This document shows, in pieces, positions 34,547 to 43,981 of a DNA stretch of 64,000 bases. The DNA lies in NCBI GenBank assembly GCA_963742585.1, contig CAVUMI010000009.1:1984001-2048000 (forward strand). The letters are read 5' to 3'. The position numbers and the translations under genes were made by a program. A model generated the notes under the pieces. The model saw only the letters and a list, made by a program, of their open reading frames with translations. It searched no databases and was not told the DNA's origin. The DNA comes from JACDEA01 sp963742585 (lineage in GTDB: Bacteria > Actinomycetota > Acidimicrobiia > Acidimicrobiales > JACDEA01). The first letter of the stretch is position 1, and each line of letters starts with the position of its first letter.

Positions 34547-35504
34547 GTGGACTCCCCCGCGCTCACGCCGGCACAGCAGGCCGTGCGCGACGGCCTGCTC
34601 GACCTCGGAGGCGACGCGCCCGACGTTTCGCGCCGAGCTGGCCCGCGAGCTGCGGGTGCGGTTGACCGAGGCAACCGAGCGCGGTCGCCGAACGGCTCGA
34701 GATCACTGGGAACACGGTGTGGGTCGACAAACGGGCGTTGGCCGGCGTACACGGGTGCGAACGCCGCTTTGATGCGGAACGGGCACAGGGGTTCCCCGGT
34801 TGGTCGACCGCGCTGGCCCGCGGCACCATCGTCCATCGCGCCATCCAGCTGGCGCCGTTCCTGACGACGCCGGCTCCGCCACTCGAGGTCGTCGACCTGG
34901 CCATCGAGCGGATCATCGAAGAGGGCGACGACCGCTCGCCGGCACAATGGCTACGCGGTGCGACCGGCGCCGAAGTCGCCGAGCTGCGCGCCGACGCCAC
35001 TGAAGTCGTTACCAAGTTCGAGGAGACGTTCCCACCGTTACGCGCGCGTCGTGGCGCCCACGCGTCGAGTCGATGGTGCGCCACGAACTGCACGGCGGCG
35101 TGATCACGCTCGGTGCCAAGCCCGACCTCGCCCTGGGCCGCGCCGTCGGTCACCAAGCTCGCGTGCTTATCGTCGATCTCAAGACCGGCCAGCGCTACCA
35201 CAGGGATGCCGACGACCTTCGGTTCTACGCGTTGGTCGAGACCCTCCGGATGGGCGTACCACCGTTCCGCATCGCGACCTTCTATCTCGACACGGCGCGC
35301 TGGGAGCACGAAGACGCGACCGAAGATGTGCTCGAAATCGCGACCCGACGACTGATCGACGGCGTGATCAAGCTGGCGGAGTTGGAACTGGGCGAGCGCG
35401 AAGCCACCTACAGCCCGGGTCCGGCGTGTGGCTACTGCGTGCTGCGCCACGAGTGCCCCGGCGCCGAGGAGTGGGCGAGCACGACGGCCGGCGCGACCTC
35501 GTAG
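34547..35504 (+). CDS. PD-(D/E)XK nuclease family protein with Fe-S-type cysteines (frameshifted)
   Basis: GTG 34547. The RecB-like nuclease core is visible as GAKPDLALG ... VLIVDLKTGQRY, giving the catalytic Asp and the D-x-K of PD-(D/E)XK enzymes. Cysteines in GCERRF near the middle and CGYCVLRHEC near the end (C-x2-C-x5-C) fit the iron-sulfur clamp of Cas4/AddB-like nucleases. Two +1 insertions near 34625-34690 and one deletion near 35040 break the frame. No cas genes are nearby; a repair role is more likely than CRISPR adaptation. Confidence 0.75.
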
Positions 35505-35515
35505 CATGGCGGGCC

Positions 35516-36393
35516 GTGGCCACCGCAAAGCCCACCGCAGAGGCCTCCAAGCCCGGCACGCTCGTACACCTGCCCCGCCAGGCGCCACCACCCGAGCTCG
35601 ACGACCCCCGCCTGTCCGACGTCGACGAGTGGGGCCGGTCCGAGCACATACGCGAGCTCGCTCGTCGCCTGTATGCCCCGATCTACGACAAGTGGTTCCG
35701 GGTCGAATGGGAGGGCCTCGAGAACATCCCCGCCGAGGGGGCGCGCTGCTCGTGGCCAACCATGCCGCCGCCATCCCCTCCGACGCCCCGGTGATCATGC
35801 ACGGCATCGAGAAGGAGCTGGGCCGGCCGGTCTATGGCCTGGCCGACTACTTGTTCAAGACGATGCCCATCGTCGGCACGCTCTGGGCCCGCGGCGGCGG
35901 CGTCCCCGCACACCCTGAGAACGCGTATCGCCTCCTGCGTGAGCAGCAGCAGCTCGTCCTCGTGTTTCCCGAAGGGAGCAAGGGGCCAGGCAAGACGTTT
36001 GCCGAGCGTTACCAGCTCCGCCGGTTCGGGCGGGGTGGCTTCGTCGAGATCGCGATGCGCGCCGGCGTCCCTGTCATCCCGATCGCGGTGGTCGGTGCCG
36101 AAGAGTCGATGCCGATCATGTTCAAGATCCCATCTGCCGCCAAGGCGCTCGGGATCCCCTACTTCCCGGTCACCGCCAACATGCTCCTGCTCGGACCGCT
36201 CCTCGGCGCGATCGGATACTTCCCGGCCAAGTTCAAGCTCCGCGTACTTCCTGCGGTGCACTTCGACGTCGAGCCCGACCAGGAGCGGTACTCGCGCAGC
36301 CGGGTGATGGACGAAGCCGAAGACATCCGCGTCTCCCTGCAGCAGACGCTCTACGAAATGCTCAAAGCTCGAAAGTCGATCTGGTTTGGGTAA
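35516..36393 (+). CDS. phospholipid/glycerol acyltransferase (PlsC-like; one frameshift)
   Basis: GTG 35516. After a deletion in a G run near 35742 the conserved VANHAAAIPSDAPVI gives the His and Asp of block I (H-x6-D variant of actinobacteria). Block II/III follow as LWARGGGVPAHPENA and VLVFPEGSKGPGK, with PVIPIAVVGAEESMP as block IV. Such enzymes acylate lysophosphatidate or related acceptors in phospholipid synthesis. The stop overlaps the TTG start of the epimerase gene, so the two are coupled. Confidence 0.8.
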
Positions 36394-37423
36394 GCGGGTA
36401 CTCATAACCGGACTCGGGACTTTCTGGGGTGGGCGCGTCGCGCAGGCGCTCGAGAAGGACCCGTCGGTTGAGGTGATCATCGGGCTCGACACCACCGAGC
36501 CCAAGATCGAACTCGAACGCACCGAGTTCGTGCGGGCCGATCAGAACTACTCCATCCTGGCCCGGATCGTGCGGGCAACTCAGGTCGACACGATCCTGCA
36601 CACCTTCCTCGTCGTCGACTCGACGCGTATGACCGGCCGTTCGCTGCATGAGGTCAACGTCATCGGCACCATGAATCTCCTGGCCGCGGCCGGTGCGCCC
36701 GATAGCTCGGTGCGTCAGCTCGTCGTCAAGTCGTCGACGCTCGTCTACGGCTCCAGCGACAAGGACCCGACGTGGTTCCGCGAGGAGACGCCGCGGTCCA
36801 GCGCGCCGCGCACCCGCGTCGAGCGATCGCTGCTCGAGGTCGAGGACTATCTGCGCGACTTCGCCGACGACAACCCCCACGTCATCGTGTCGCTCCTCCG
36901 ATTCTCCAACGTGCTGGGCACCGACATCATCACGCCGATCAGCAAGGTGCTGCAGTTGCCAGCCACGCCGTGCATCCTCGGCTTTGACCCGCTACTCCAG
37001 TTCGTCGAGGAAGACGACGTCGTGCGGTCGATCGAGTTCGTGATGACCAACCAGGTGCCGGGAATCTTCAACGTTGCCGGCGACGGCCGCGTCCCGTGGA
37101 GCGAAGTGGCGGCGATCTGCGGCAAGCGCACGTGGCCCCTGCCGCCGTTCGGCACCGGGCTGGCCGCGTCGGCCCTGGACACCGCACGCGTGTGCGAGCT
37201 GCCGCCCGAGCTGCTCGACCTGTTGCGCTTCGGGCGGGGTGCTGACAACCGGCGCCTCAAGCAGGCCGGTTTCGAGTATCGCTACACCTCCGCCGGAGCG
37301 GTGGAGAACTTCGCCGAAGCCAGCCGCCTGCGGAAGACGATCGGCGAGAGTCGACCCTCGTACCGCTACGAGCGTGACGTCGAGGCGTTCTTCCGGCACT
37401 CACCCGCGGTCGTACGGGACTAG
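36386..37423 (+). CDS. NAD-dependent epimerase/dehydratase (extended SDR)
   Basis: 345 residues from TTG 36386, overlapping the acyltransferase stop. VLITGLGTFWGGRVAQAL is the Rossmann GxxGxxG, HTFLVVDSTRMTGRSLHEVNVIGTMNLL the NAD-contact region, and SSTLVYGSSDKD is the strand before the active site; the expected YxxxK is replaced by a VERSLLEVE segment, so catalytic activity is uncertain. It pairs with the acyltransferase, as often seen in actinobacterial lipid operons. Confidence 0.75.
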   Translation: MGKRVLITGLGTFWGGRVAQALEKDPSVEVIIGLDTTEPKIELERTEFVRADQNYSILARIVRATQVDTILHTFLVVDSTRMTGRSLHEVNVIGTMNLLAAAGAPDSSVRQLVVKSSTLVYGSSDKDPTWFREETPRSSAPRTRVERSLLEVEDYLRDFADDNPHVIVSLLRFSNVLGTDIITPISKVLQLPATPCILGFDPLLQFVEEDDVVRSIEFVMTNQVPGIFNVAGDGRVPWSEVAAICGKRTWPLPPFGTGLAASALDTARVCELPPELLDLLRFGRGADNRRLKQAGFEYRYTSAGAVENFAEASRLRKTIGESRPSYRYERDVEAFFRHSPAVVRD

Positions 37424-37430
37424 CGCGCCG

Positions 37431-38198
37431 ATGGCCCTGGTTCGCGTCGAAACCGCTGACGGCGTCGCCGTCGTGACGCTCGACGATGCCGAGCGGCGCA
37501 ACGTGCTGTCGATGCCGATGGTCCACGAGATCGTTGCCGCCTTCGACGCGCTGGAGGCCGACGAGTCGGTGGGTGCAGTCGTCGTCACCGGTGCACCCCC
37601 CGCGTTCTGCGCCGGCGCCGACCTCGGCGACCTCGGCCGAGGTGGCGAGAGCGGCGACGGCGGTGGCGTCAGCTCGGTCTACGACGGATTCCTACGGGTT
37701 GCCCGGTCAACGCTCCCGACCGTCGCCGCGGTCAACGGTCCCGCCGTCGGCGCCGGGATGAACCTGGCGCTCGCCTGCGACGTGCGACTCGTCGGCCGGT
37801 CCGGCCGGTTCGACACGCGCTTTCTCCGGCTGGGCCTGCACCCCGGCGGCGGCCACACATGGATGCTGCAACGCGCCATCGGGCCGCAGGCCACCGCGGC
37901 CATGGTGCTGTTCGGTCAGGTTCTCCAGGGCGACGTGGCCGTCGAGCACGGGCTGGCTTGGCGGTGCGTCGACGACGACGCACTCCTACCCGAGGCCCGC
38001 GCCCTGGCTGCGGGCGCGGCCGGCGCACCTCGGGAACTCGCCATCAAGCTCAAGGAGACATTGCGAACCGTGGCGTCGCTCGACGCTCACGACGACGCGG
38101 TGGCAGTTGAGCTGGAGGCGCAGCGCTGGTCGTTCGGTCAGCCGTTCTTTGCCGAGCGGCTGGCGGCGATGCGCGAGCGGATCAGCAAGCGCAGCTAG
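37431..38198 (+). CDS. enoyl-CoA hydratase/isomerase family protein
   Basis: 255 residues from ATG 37431. Crotonase signature: VTGAPPAFCAGADLGDLG forms the first oxyanion-hole strand and VNGPAVGAGMNLALACDVRL the second, with LRLGLHPGGGHTWMLQRAIG containing the expected Gly-rich turn. The two catalytic Glu positions of classical hydratases are occupied by other residues, so isomerase or hydrolase activity is possible. Located between the epimerase and the cupredoxin lipoprotein. Confidence 0.85.
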   Translation: MALVRVETADGVAVVTLDDAERRNVLSMPMVHEIVAAFDALEADESVGAVVVTGAPPAFCAGADLGDLGRGGESGDGGGVSSVYDGFLRVARSTLPTVAAVNGPAVGAGMNLALACDVRLVGRSGRFDTRFLRLGLHPGGGHTWMLQRAIGPQATAAMVLFGQVLQGDVAVEHGLAWRCVDDDALLPEARALAAGAAGAPRELAIKLKETLRTVASLDAHDDAVAVELEAQRWSFGQPFFAERLAAMRERISKRS

Positions 38199-38209
38199 TC
38201 TCCGCGCCC

Positions 38210-39211
38210 ATGCGGAAGATCCTGGTCAGCCTTCTCACAATCATCGCCCTAGTGGGGACGGCTTGCGGTGACGACGACGACGATGCCAGCGCACCGGACG
38301 GGCCGCAGTCCTATGTCGTCGACGTCGACGCCGCCGCGCCGCCGCAGTTCCAAATAAGCAGCTACTTCCCCGGTGCGATCACCGTCCATCCCGGCGACAC
38401 GATCGACTTCCAGGCCAAGTCCCTGGGCCATCCGCACACGGTGACCTTCGGCATCAAGGCCGATCAGTCCAACCGTCCTTCGCCGGAGACGGCCGAGGCG
38501 CTCGTCTTCGCACCGTGCTTCACCGAAGCCGACCTGGCCCCGGGCGCCACTGCGTGCCCGAGCGAGGCCAACCCGGCGGCGCCACCGGCGTATTCGGGGA
38601 AGGGCTTCTGGCAGTCCGGCGTCATCGCCAATTCGGGACCGCCGTTCGCGAAGAGCATCAAGCTCAAGCTCTCGGACACGATCGCCGACGGCGACTACAA
38701 CTACCTGTGCACGCTGCACGCCTTCATGGGCGGGCAGATCAAGGTCGACCGCAACGCCGAGCGGCTCACGCCGGCGGCAGTCCGGACCGCAGCCGCGCCG
38801 GCGGCCGCCAAGGCGATCACCGACGCCCAGGCGCTGAAGCCACCGGCGGCCACGCCCGGCGTCGTCACCACCGATTGGGGCGACCGCATCACCGCGGTGA
38901 TGTCGTATGACCCCGCGGCGATCTCGATCAAGGCCGGTGGAACCGTCACGTGGAAGAACGTCAGCCCCTACGAGCCGCATACCGTCACGTTCAAGTCGCC
39001 CTTCAAGACACCCGGTGACGCGGGGACGAGCATCCCGGCCGGCGACAAGTCGGGATCGTCCTACAGCGGCGGCTTCACCAACTCAGGCTTCTTCGGTGCC
39101 GCGCCGTTCTTCCCGGCGGCGACGTTCAGCCTGCGGTTCCCGAGAGCCGGCAAGTACGACTACGTGTGCGCGATCCACCCAGGGATGGCGGGGAGCGTCA
39201 CCGTTACCTGA
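38210..39211 (+). CDS. two-domain cupredoxin-like lipoprotein
   Basis: 333 residues. The signal peptide ends in a lipobox (LVGTAC, lipidated Cys19), so the protein is anchored outside the membrane. Each half holds a plastocyanin-like domain with type 1 copper ligands: HPHTVTF with NYLCTLHAFM (His, Cys-x2-His-x2-Met) and EPHTVTF with DYVCAIHPGM. It therefore probably binds two coppers and carries electrons in the envelope, or acts as a nitrite-reductase-like fragment. The partner oxidoreductase is not adjacent. Confidence 0.85.
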   Translation: MRKILVSLLTIIALVGTACGDDDDDASAPDGPQSYVVDVDAAAPPQFQISSYFPGAITVHPGDTIDFQAKSLGHPHTVTFGIKADQSNRPSPETAEALVFAPCFTEADLAPGATACPSEANPAAPPAYSGKGFWQSGVIANSGPPFAKSIKLKLSDTIADGDYNYLCTLHAFMGGQIKVDRNAERLTPAAVRTAAAPAAAKAITDAQALKPPAATPGVVTTDWGDRITAVMSYDPAAISIKAGGTVTWKNVSPYEPHTVTFKSPFKTPGDAGTSIPAGDKSGSSYSGGFTNSGFFGAAPFFPAATFSLRFPRAGKYDYVCAIHPGMAGSVTVT

Positions 39212-39809
39212 CCCACGCGTCGAGGAGATCTGGTTGACGTTCGGCCCACTCCTCGGCGGTGATCGCGTAGCGGACGTGGTCCTCCCACACGCCGTTAATC
39301 TCCAGATAGCGCTCCGCGGTGCCTTCTTCGCGCAAGCCGAGTTTCTCGACGACGCGACGGCTGGCATGGTTCCGCGGGATGATGGCCACCTGCACGCGGT
39401 GTAGGCCGACCTCTTCGAACGCAAACCGCAGGATCACCACAACGGCCTCGGGCATGTAGCCGTTACCGGCCATGGCCTCGTCGATCCAATACCCCACGTA
39501 GGCATTCTGAAATGGACCGCGCTGGATGCTCGAGAGATTGATCTCGCCGGCGACCCGCCCATCGACGAAGAGGCCGAACCCGAAGCCGGATCCCATTTGC
39601 CGCTCGCGCTCGCGGGCCCCGCAGCGCGCCGCGAAGGCCTGGCGGTCCTCACTCGGATCGCTGTGCCCCGGCGCCGGCCGCGGCTCCCATTTCACGAGCC
39701 ACTCCCGGCAGCGCCGGCGCACATCTCGCCAGCCGTCGAAGTCAGCGCTGACCAGCGGCCGCAACTGGAGGCGTCGACCGACCAGCTGCATCGGTGCGAC
39801 CCGGATCAC
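39204..39809 (-). CDS. GNAT N-acetyltransferase (RimJ/RimL-like)
   Basis: 201 residues from GTG 39809, which overlaps the aminotransferase stop (GTGA). RRLQLRPLVSADFDGW near the N-terminus, VAGEINLSSIQRGPFQNAYV in the middle, and the acetyl-CoA loop MAGNGYMPEAV followed by VQVAIIPRNHASRRVVEKLGL are the RimJ/RimL pattern. It would acetylate an N-terminal or small-molecule amine. ATG 39791 is an alternative start. Confidence 0.88.
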   Translation of the reverse strand: MIRVAPMQLVGRRLQLRPLVSADFDGWRDVRRRCREWLVKWEPRPAPGHSDPSEDRQAFAARCGARERERQMGSGFGFGLFVDGRVAGEINLSSIQRGPFQNAYVGYWIDEAMAGNGYMPEAVVVILRFAFEEVGLHRVQVAIIPRNHASRRVVEKLGLREEGTAERYLEINGVWEDHVRYAITAEEWAERQPDLLDAWVR

Positions 39810-40889
39810 CAACGGATGACCTCTTCAACCGCAGAAAGAAACGCGGCGACGTTCCGCAGGCGCGCCGTGTTTCCCATGCAACCCACGCGCCATGTTGTAC
39901 CCGCCCACGGCCCAACTCCACCCCCTACCTCGAGGCCGAAGCGATCCAGCAGGGCGCGCGCGGGCGAAGCCGTCGTCGACACCCTCAGGGAGCCGCACCG
40001 AGGTCAGTTGCGGCAGGCGGTGGCCCTCCTCAGCAAGCAGCGCGAAGCCCAGCTTGTCGAGGCCGTCCTGTACCCGCGCACCACACTCCGCGTGCCGTCC
40101 CCATCCAACTTCCAGGCCCTCGTCCAGCACGGCGCCGAGGCCGGCGTGCAGCGCGAAGATCATCGAGATCGGCGCGGTGTGGTGGTACTTGCGTGTGCCC
40201 GGTGTGGCGGCATAGTCGGCGATCATGCCGAGGTCGAGGTACCACGATTGCGCTCGCTCGACTCGACGCCCCCATGCTCGATCACTCATCGTGAACGGCG
40301 CCAGCCCGGGTGGGACGCCGAGACACTTCTGTGTCCCGCTGTACGCGATGTCGACTCCCCAGTCGTCGATCGCCACTTCGATACCGCCCAGCGAGGTGAC
40401 ACAGTCGATCAGCAACAGCGCGTCGCCCTTGTTGGCGCCCAGCCCAAGTACGTCGTTGCGGACGCCGGTTGACGTTTCGGCATGGACGACGGCGATGACT
40501 TTGGGATCGGGGTGAGCGTCCAGCAGCTGTTGCTCGTCGATCGGACGACCCCAGGGCGCATCGACCCGCACCACCTGTCCACCGCAGCGGGCAGCGACGT
40601 CGCACATCCGCTCGCCGAACAAGCCGTTGACGCCGACCACAACGACATCGCCGGGACCGACCACGTTCACGAACGCGGCTTCCATGCCAGCCGAGCCCGT
40701 GCCGCTCACCGGCAGTGTGAGCGCGTTCTTCGTGCGGAAGACCGCTCGGAGCCGGTCGCAGGTCTCGTCGAGGACCGCGAGGAACTCCGGGTCGAGGTGG
40801 CCAAGCATCGGGCGTCCCAGCGCCTGCATCACCTCGGGGTACGGGTTGCTCGGCCCGGGGCCCATCAGCAGGCGTTCGTGCAACGGCAT
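39806..40889 (-). CDS. class V aminotransferase, alanine/serine-glyoxylate type (one frameshift)
   Basis: ATG 40889. LLMGPGPSNPYPEVMQALGRP at the N-terminus and VSGTGSAGMEAAF bind the PLP phosphate region, LIDCVTSLGG carries the Asp, and AYSGTQKCLGVPPG holds the PLP lysine. These match the serine/alanine-glyoxylate aminotransferase group. A +1 insertion near 39960 must be removed to restore the end (GNTARLRNVAAFLSAVEEVI), which stops at 39806. It overlaps the acetyltransferase start. Confidence 0.85.
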
Positions 40890-41035
40890 CGGGCGCAGCC
40901 TAGGGAATTGGCGTGCGCCGCGGGCCGGAGATGAGAGACTGTAGGGACGCGTTGGCGCAGCCGACGCCCGAGGAACGGAGGTGAGTGCATTGCGAGTCGA
41001 TGAGACGGTCGAATTGACAGTTGATTCTCGAGCCC

Positions 41036-41971
41036 ATGACCATGCGCCCCTCCGGACTATCGCTACCTAGCGACGACGCGGGGCGCTCCTCGTTCCAAGG
41101 AGTTCCCTTGTCCGACAATTTTGAGCGCAGCACCAAACGTGAGCGCTTCGACTTTCTCGACTACGACCATCGCGCTGACGGCGAGTCGAGCTATCTGTGG
41201 GCCGACGAGCGCGGGCCGGTTCCCGTGCCCGAGTGGGTCATAACCAGCGGCGAAGCGGTCGAGACCGACCACGGCGTTCTCAAGACCGGCAAGGAGGCGG
41301 ACGTCTCGCTGGTCGAACGCACCCTGGGCGACAGCGTCAACCTGCTGGCCGCCAAGCGATACCGCGACACACAACACCGTCAGTTCCGCAACGACGCCGC
41401 GTACCGGGCGTCCAAGGTGAGCACGAACTCGCGCGAGGAGCGGGCGGCGGCCAAGCAGAGCCGATTCGGCACCGGGGTCCGGGCGAACACGTGGGCGATC
41501 AACGAGATGTCGCGACTCACTCGGCTCTGGGCCATCGGCGTGCAAGTGCCCTATCCCGTCCAACGGATGAATGCGGAAGTCATGCTCGAGTACATCGGCG
41601 ACGCCGACCAGATGGCACCGCGGCTGGTCGACGCCCGATGCAAGCGCAACGAACTGACCGATCTCTGTGATCAGGCGGTCGACGCGCTACGCAAGATGAC
41701 GTGGGACGGGCTAGTTCACGCCGACCTCTCGCCGTACAACGTGCTGGTCTGGGAAGGCCGGCTCGTGCTCATCGACTTCCCACAGGCAGTCGACCTGGAC
41801 GACAGTCCCAACGCGCACGACTTCCTGCAGCGCGATGTGGCCAATCTCCTCGGCTGGTTCGCCAAGCGCGGCGTGGCCATCGAGCCCGATGCCGTCTTTA
41901 CCGACCTCCTGGAGCTTGCGTTCGATCCCGGTCGCGAGCGGGGCGACAAGCGCGTGGCCACCGCGGACTGA
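41036..41971 (+). CDS. RIO1-family serine kinase
   Basis: 311 residues from ATG 41036; the in-frame TTG at 41021 is an alternative start. The RIO catalytic core is clear: KTGKEADVSLVE and LLAAKRY with the ATP-binding Lys, MLEYIGD hinge, GLVHADLSPYNVLV with the catalytic Asp, and VLIDFPQAVDL with the metal-binding Asp. RIO kinases are best known from archaea and eukaryotes, where they act in ribosome maturation, but several bacterial groups carry them. It precedes another kinase-like gene. Confidence 0.88.
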   Translation: MTMRPSGLSLPSDDAGRSSFQGVPLSDNFERSTKRERFDFLDYDHRADGESSYLWADERGPVPVPEWVITSGEAVETDHGVLKTGKEADVSLVERTLGDSVNLLAAKRYRDTQHRQFRNDAAYRASKVSTNSREERAAAKQSRFGTGVRANTWAINEMSRLTRLWAIGVQVPYPVQRMNAEVMLEYIGDADQMAPRLVDARCKRNELTDLCDQAVDALRKMTWDGLVHADLSPYNVLVWEGRLVLIDFPQAVDLDDSPNAHDFLQRDVANLLGWFAKRGVAIEPDAVFTDLLELAFDPGRERGDKRVATAD

Positions 41972-41983
41972 AAGTCTGGCGGC

Positions 41984-42814
41984 GTGAACGAGGTCGTCGC
42001 TCCGCCCGCCGAGGTGCTCGCCGCCTTCGGCGCGCCGCCAGACGCGCGCCGGCTCGAAGGCGGCGAGGGGCGTTCGTGGCGCGCCGGCGACATGGTGTTG
42101 AAGCCCGATGGTCCCGCGCCGACGGTCGCGTGGCTGGCCGACAACGTGGAGTCGGTTGTCGACACCGCTTCGTTTCGGCTGGCCCGCCACGTGCGCGCCG
42201 CCGACGGGCAGGTTGTCGTCGACGGCTGGACGGCCACCATGTGGCTCGAAGGCACGCACCGCAGCGGGCGATGGGATGACGTCCTCGCTGTCTCACGGGC
42301 TTTCCACGCGGCGCTGGCCGGCGTGCCGCTGCCGCCCGACGATCTGCCGTGGGCGGACACGCCCTGGCGCACCGCCGGCAAAGTGGCGTGGAGCGAGCAG
42401 CCGCCGTCGCCCGCCGTACCCGAGGTCGTACTGCCGGTGCTCGAGACGCTCAAGCCAGTGCTGGAGGTCGAGTGGTCGGGGACGACCCTTCAGGTCATTC
42501 ACGGCGACATCGGCGGCAACGTGCTGTTTGCCGACGAACTCGGCCTGCCGCCCGCGATCATCGACATGTCGCCCTACGTGCGGCCGGCGGCTTTCGCCGA
42601 GGCGGTCGCCGTCGTCGATGCGATCGCGTGGGAAGCCGCGCCACTGACGTTGGCGTTCCGCTTCGGAACGACCGTCGAGAACGGCGAGCAGCTCCTAGCT
42701 CGGGCAGTCGTGTTCCGGCTCGTCGCCGCGGCCGAAGCGTGGCCGCAGTTTCCTGAACGGGTGGCGGCGCACGTCGACGCGTACCGGCCCGTGCTCAGCT
42801 CGATCAGGACGTGA
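41984..42814 (+). CDS. aminoglycoside-phosphotransferase-like protein (TIGR02569 actinobacterial family)
   Basis: 276 residues. The APH fold shows GGEGRSWRAGDMVLKPDG at the N-terminus, LQVIHGDIGGNVLF with the catalytic Asp, and PAIIDMSPYVRP with the metal Asp. The overall match is to TIGR02569, an actinobacterial family of unknown substrate. The stop overlaps the start of a 68-residue gene (GTGA at 42811), so they are coupled. Confidence 0.75.
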   Translation: MNEVVAPPAEVLAAFGAPPDARRLEGGEGRSWRAGDMVLKPDGPAPTVAWLADNVESVVDTASFRLARHVRAADGQVVVDGWTATMWLEGTHRSGRWDDVLAVSRAFHAALAGVPLPPDDLPWADTPWRTAGKVAWSEQPPSPAVPEVVLPVLETLKPVLEVEWSGTTLQVIHGDIGGNVLFADELGLPPAIIDMSPYVRPAAFAEAVAVVDAIAWEAAPLTLAFRFGTTVENGEQLLARAVVFRLVAAAEAWPQFPERVAAHVDAYRPVLSSIRT

Positions 42815-43017
42815 CCGCGGATCAAGCTGCAGCGATCCGCACCGCGCACGAGTGGTTCGAGGTGAACAGTGGGTGGGCACCGCCCGACGAGGACGAGCTG
42901 GCCGAGTGGTTGGCCGACGGCGTGTGCCGTGCGCCCGACGACTGCCTAGTGACCCCCGAGGGTTGGTGCGCGCACGGCCTCGCCTCGTGGTGGCTCGTCC
43001 TTCACGAGCTCACCTAG
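42811..43017 (+). CDS. small hypothetical protein
   Basis: 68 residues from GTG 42811, overlapping the kinase-like gene by four bases. Acidic and aromatic-rich (HEWFEVNSGWAPPDEDELAEWL, two Cys in VCRAPDDC and another in WCAHG). The composition (many Asp/Glu, several Trp, three Cys) may suit a small metal- or partner-binding protein. Family not recognised. Its stop meets the perfect palindrome at 43019. Confidence 0.55.
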   Translation: MTADQAAAIRTAHEWFEVNSGWAPPDEDELAEWLADGVCRAPDDCLVTPEGWCAHGLASWWLVLHELT

Positions 43018-43018
43018 C

Positions 43019-43076
43019 GATCGTTCACCGGGCGATTCTCACGCGTATACGCGTGAGAATCGCCCGGTGAACGATC
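43019..43076. terminator. perfect 58-bp palindrome between convergent genes
   Basis: Two 29-base arms are exact complements with no spacer, centred between 43047 and 43048 (core ACGCGTATACGCGT). The palindrome starts two bases after the TAG of the small + gene (43015-43017) and its last base is the first base of the CTA that is the ppx stop (43076-43078), so it fills the gap. As RNA it would fold into a very stable hairpin read from both sides, so a bidirectional terminator is likely. Confidence 0.8.
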
Positions 43077-43981
43077 TAGAGGAGGCTCAGGACCAAGCCG
43101 TCGAGGATGTCGGCCTCGGACACCAAACAGGTGTCGAAGCCGAAGTGGCGCATGATCGTGACGAGGATCAGCGCCCCGCCGACGATGACGTCGGCCCGCG
43201 CTTCCTCGAGCCCGGGATTGTGCACGCGATCGGCGCGCCGCTCAGTAGCCAGCGTGCGGAACACGTCCTCGGCCGCCGTTCTGGTCAGTTCGAAGTGGTG
43301 GATGCGGTCGCGGTCGTACTCCGGAAGGCCGATCTCGACCGCCGCCATCGTGGTGACCGTCCCGGCGAGCCCAACCAAGCGGGCCGCGTCGAGCACTGCG
43401 GGAATCTCGCGAGTGAGGTCATCGAGCGAGTCGCGCACCACGCCGATGGCGTTGGCCAGTTCCTCAGGCTGGGGCGGGTCGTGCTCGAAGAACCTCTCCG
43501 TCAGCCGTACACAGCCCAGGTCGACCGACATCGTGCCGACCGGCGCATCGCGACCGACGATGAACTCGGTCGAACCACCGCCGATGTCGACGATGAGGAA
43601 CGGACCGTCGGCGGGATCGAGATCCGACATCGCACCGGCGAAGGAGAGTCCTCCCTCCTCGTCACCGCTCAGCAACTCCGGACGCGCCCCGACTGCGGCC
43701 TCGGCGGCGGCGAAGAACGTCTCGCGGTTGCCGGCGTCGCGGGCCGCTGACGTCGCGGTCATCCGCAGACGCTCAACACCGTGCGCGTCAAGGACGCTGC
43801 GGTATTCCTGGAGGACGGCCACCGTCCGCTCGATCGCGCCCGACGCGAGTTCGCGAGTGCGGTCGACCCCTTCACCGAGTCGCGTTATCCGCATGAGCCG
43901 CTCCACCGTTTTGCTGCCATCACCGATCAGCAAGCGCGTCGAATTCGTGCCGCAATCGATAGCGCCGACCAGCTCAGCCAC
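43076..43981 (-). CDS. ppx: Ppx/GppA family exopolyphosphatase
   Basis: 301 residues. The ASKHA fold is plain: AIDCGTNSTRLLI (phosphate loop 1) at residues 8-20, LLSGDEEG near 103, IVDIGGGSTEFI (phosphate loop 2) near 130-141, and VGLAGTVTTMAAVE. Without the long C-terminal HD-type domain it is a short actinobacterial Ppx, which degrades polyphosphate or hydrolyses pppGpp. It overlaps the DUF501 gene by a few bases and belongs to the ppx-DUF501-cyclase-ftsB-eno block. Confidence 0.9.
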   Translation of the reverse strand: MAELVGAIDCGTNSTRLLIGDGSKTVERLMRITRLGEGVDRTRELASGAIERTVAVLQEYRSVLDAHGVERLRMTATSAARDAGNRETFFAAAEAAVGARPELLSGDEEGGLSFAGAMSDLDPADGPFLIVDIGGGSTEFIVGRDAPVGTMSVDLGCVRLTERFFEHDPPQPEELANAIGVVRDSLDDLTREIPAVLDAARLVGLAGTVTTMAAVEIGLPEYDRDRIHHFELTRTAAEDVFRTLATERRADRVHNPGLEEARADVIVGGALILVTIMRHFGFDTCLVSEADILDGLVLSLL

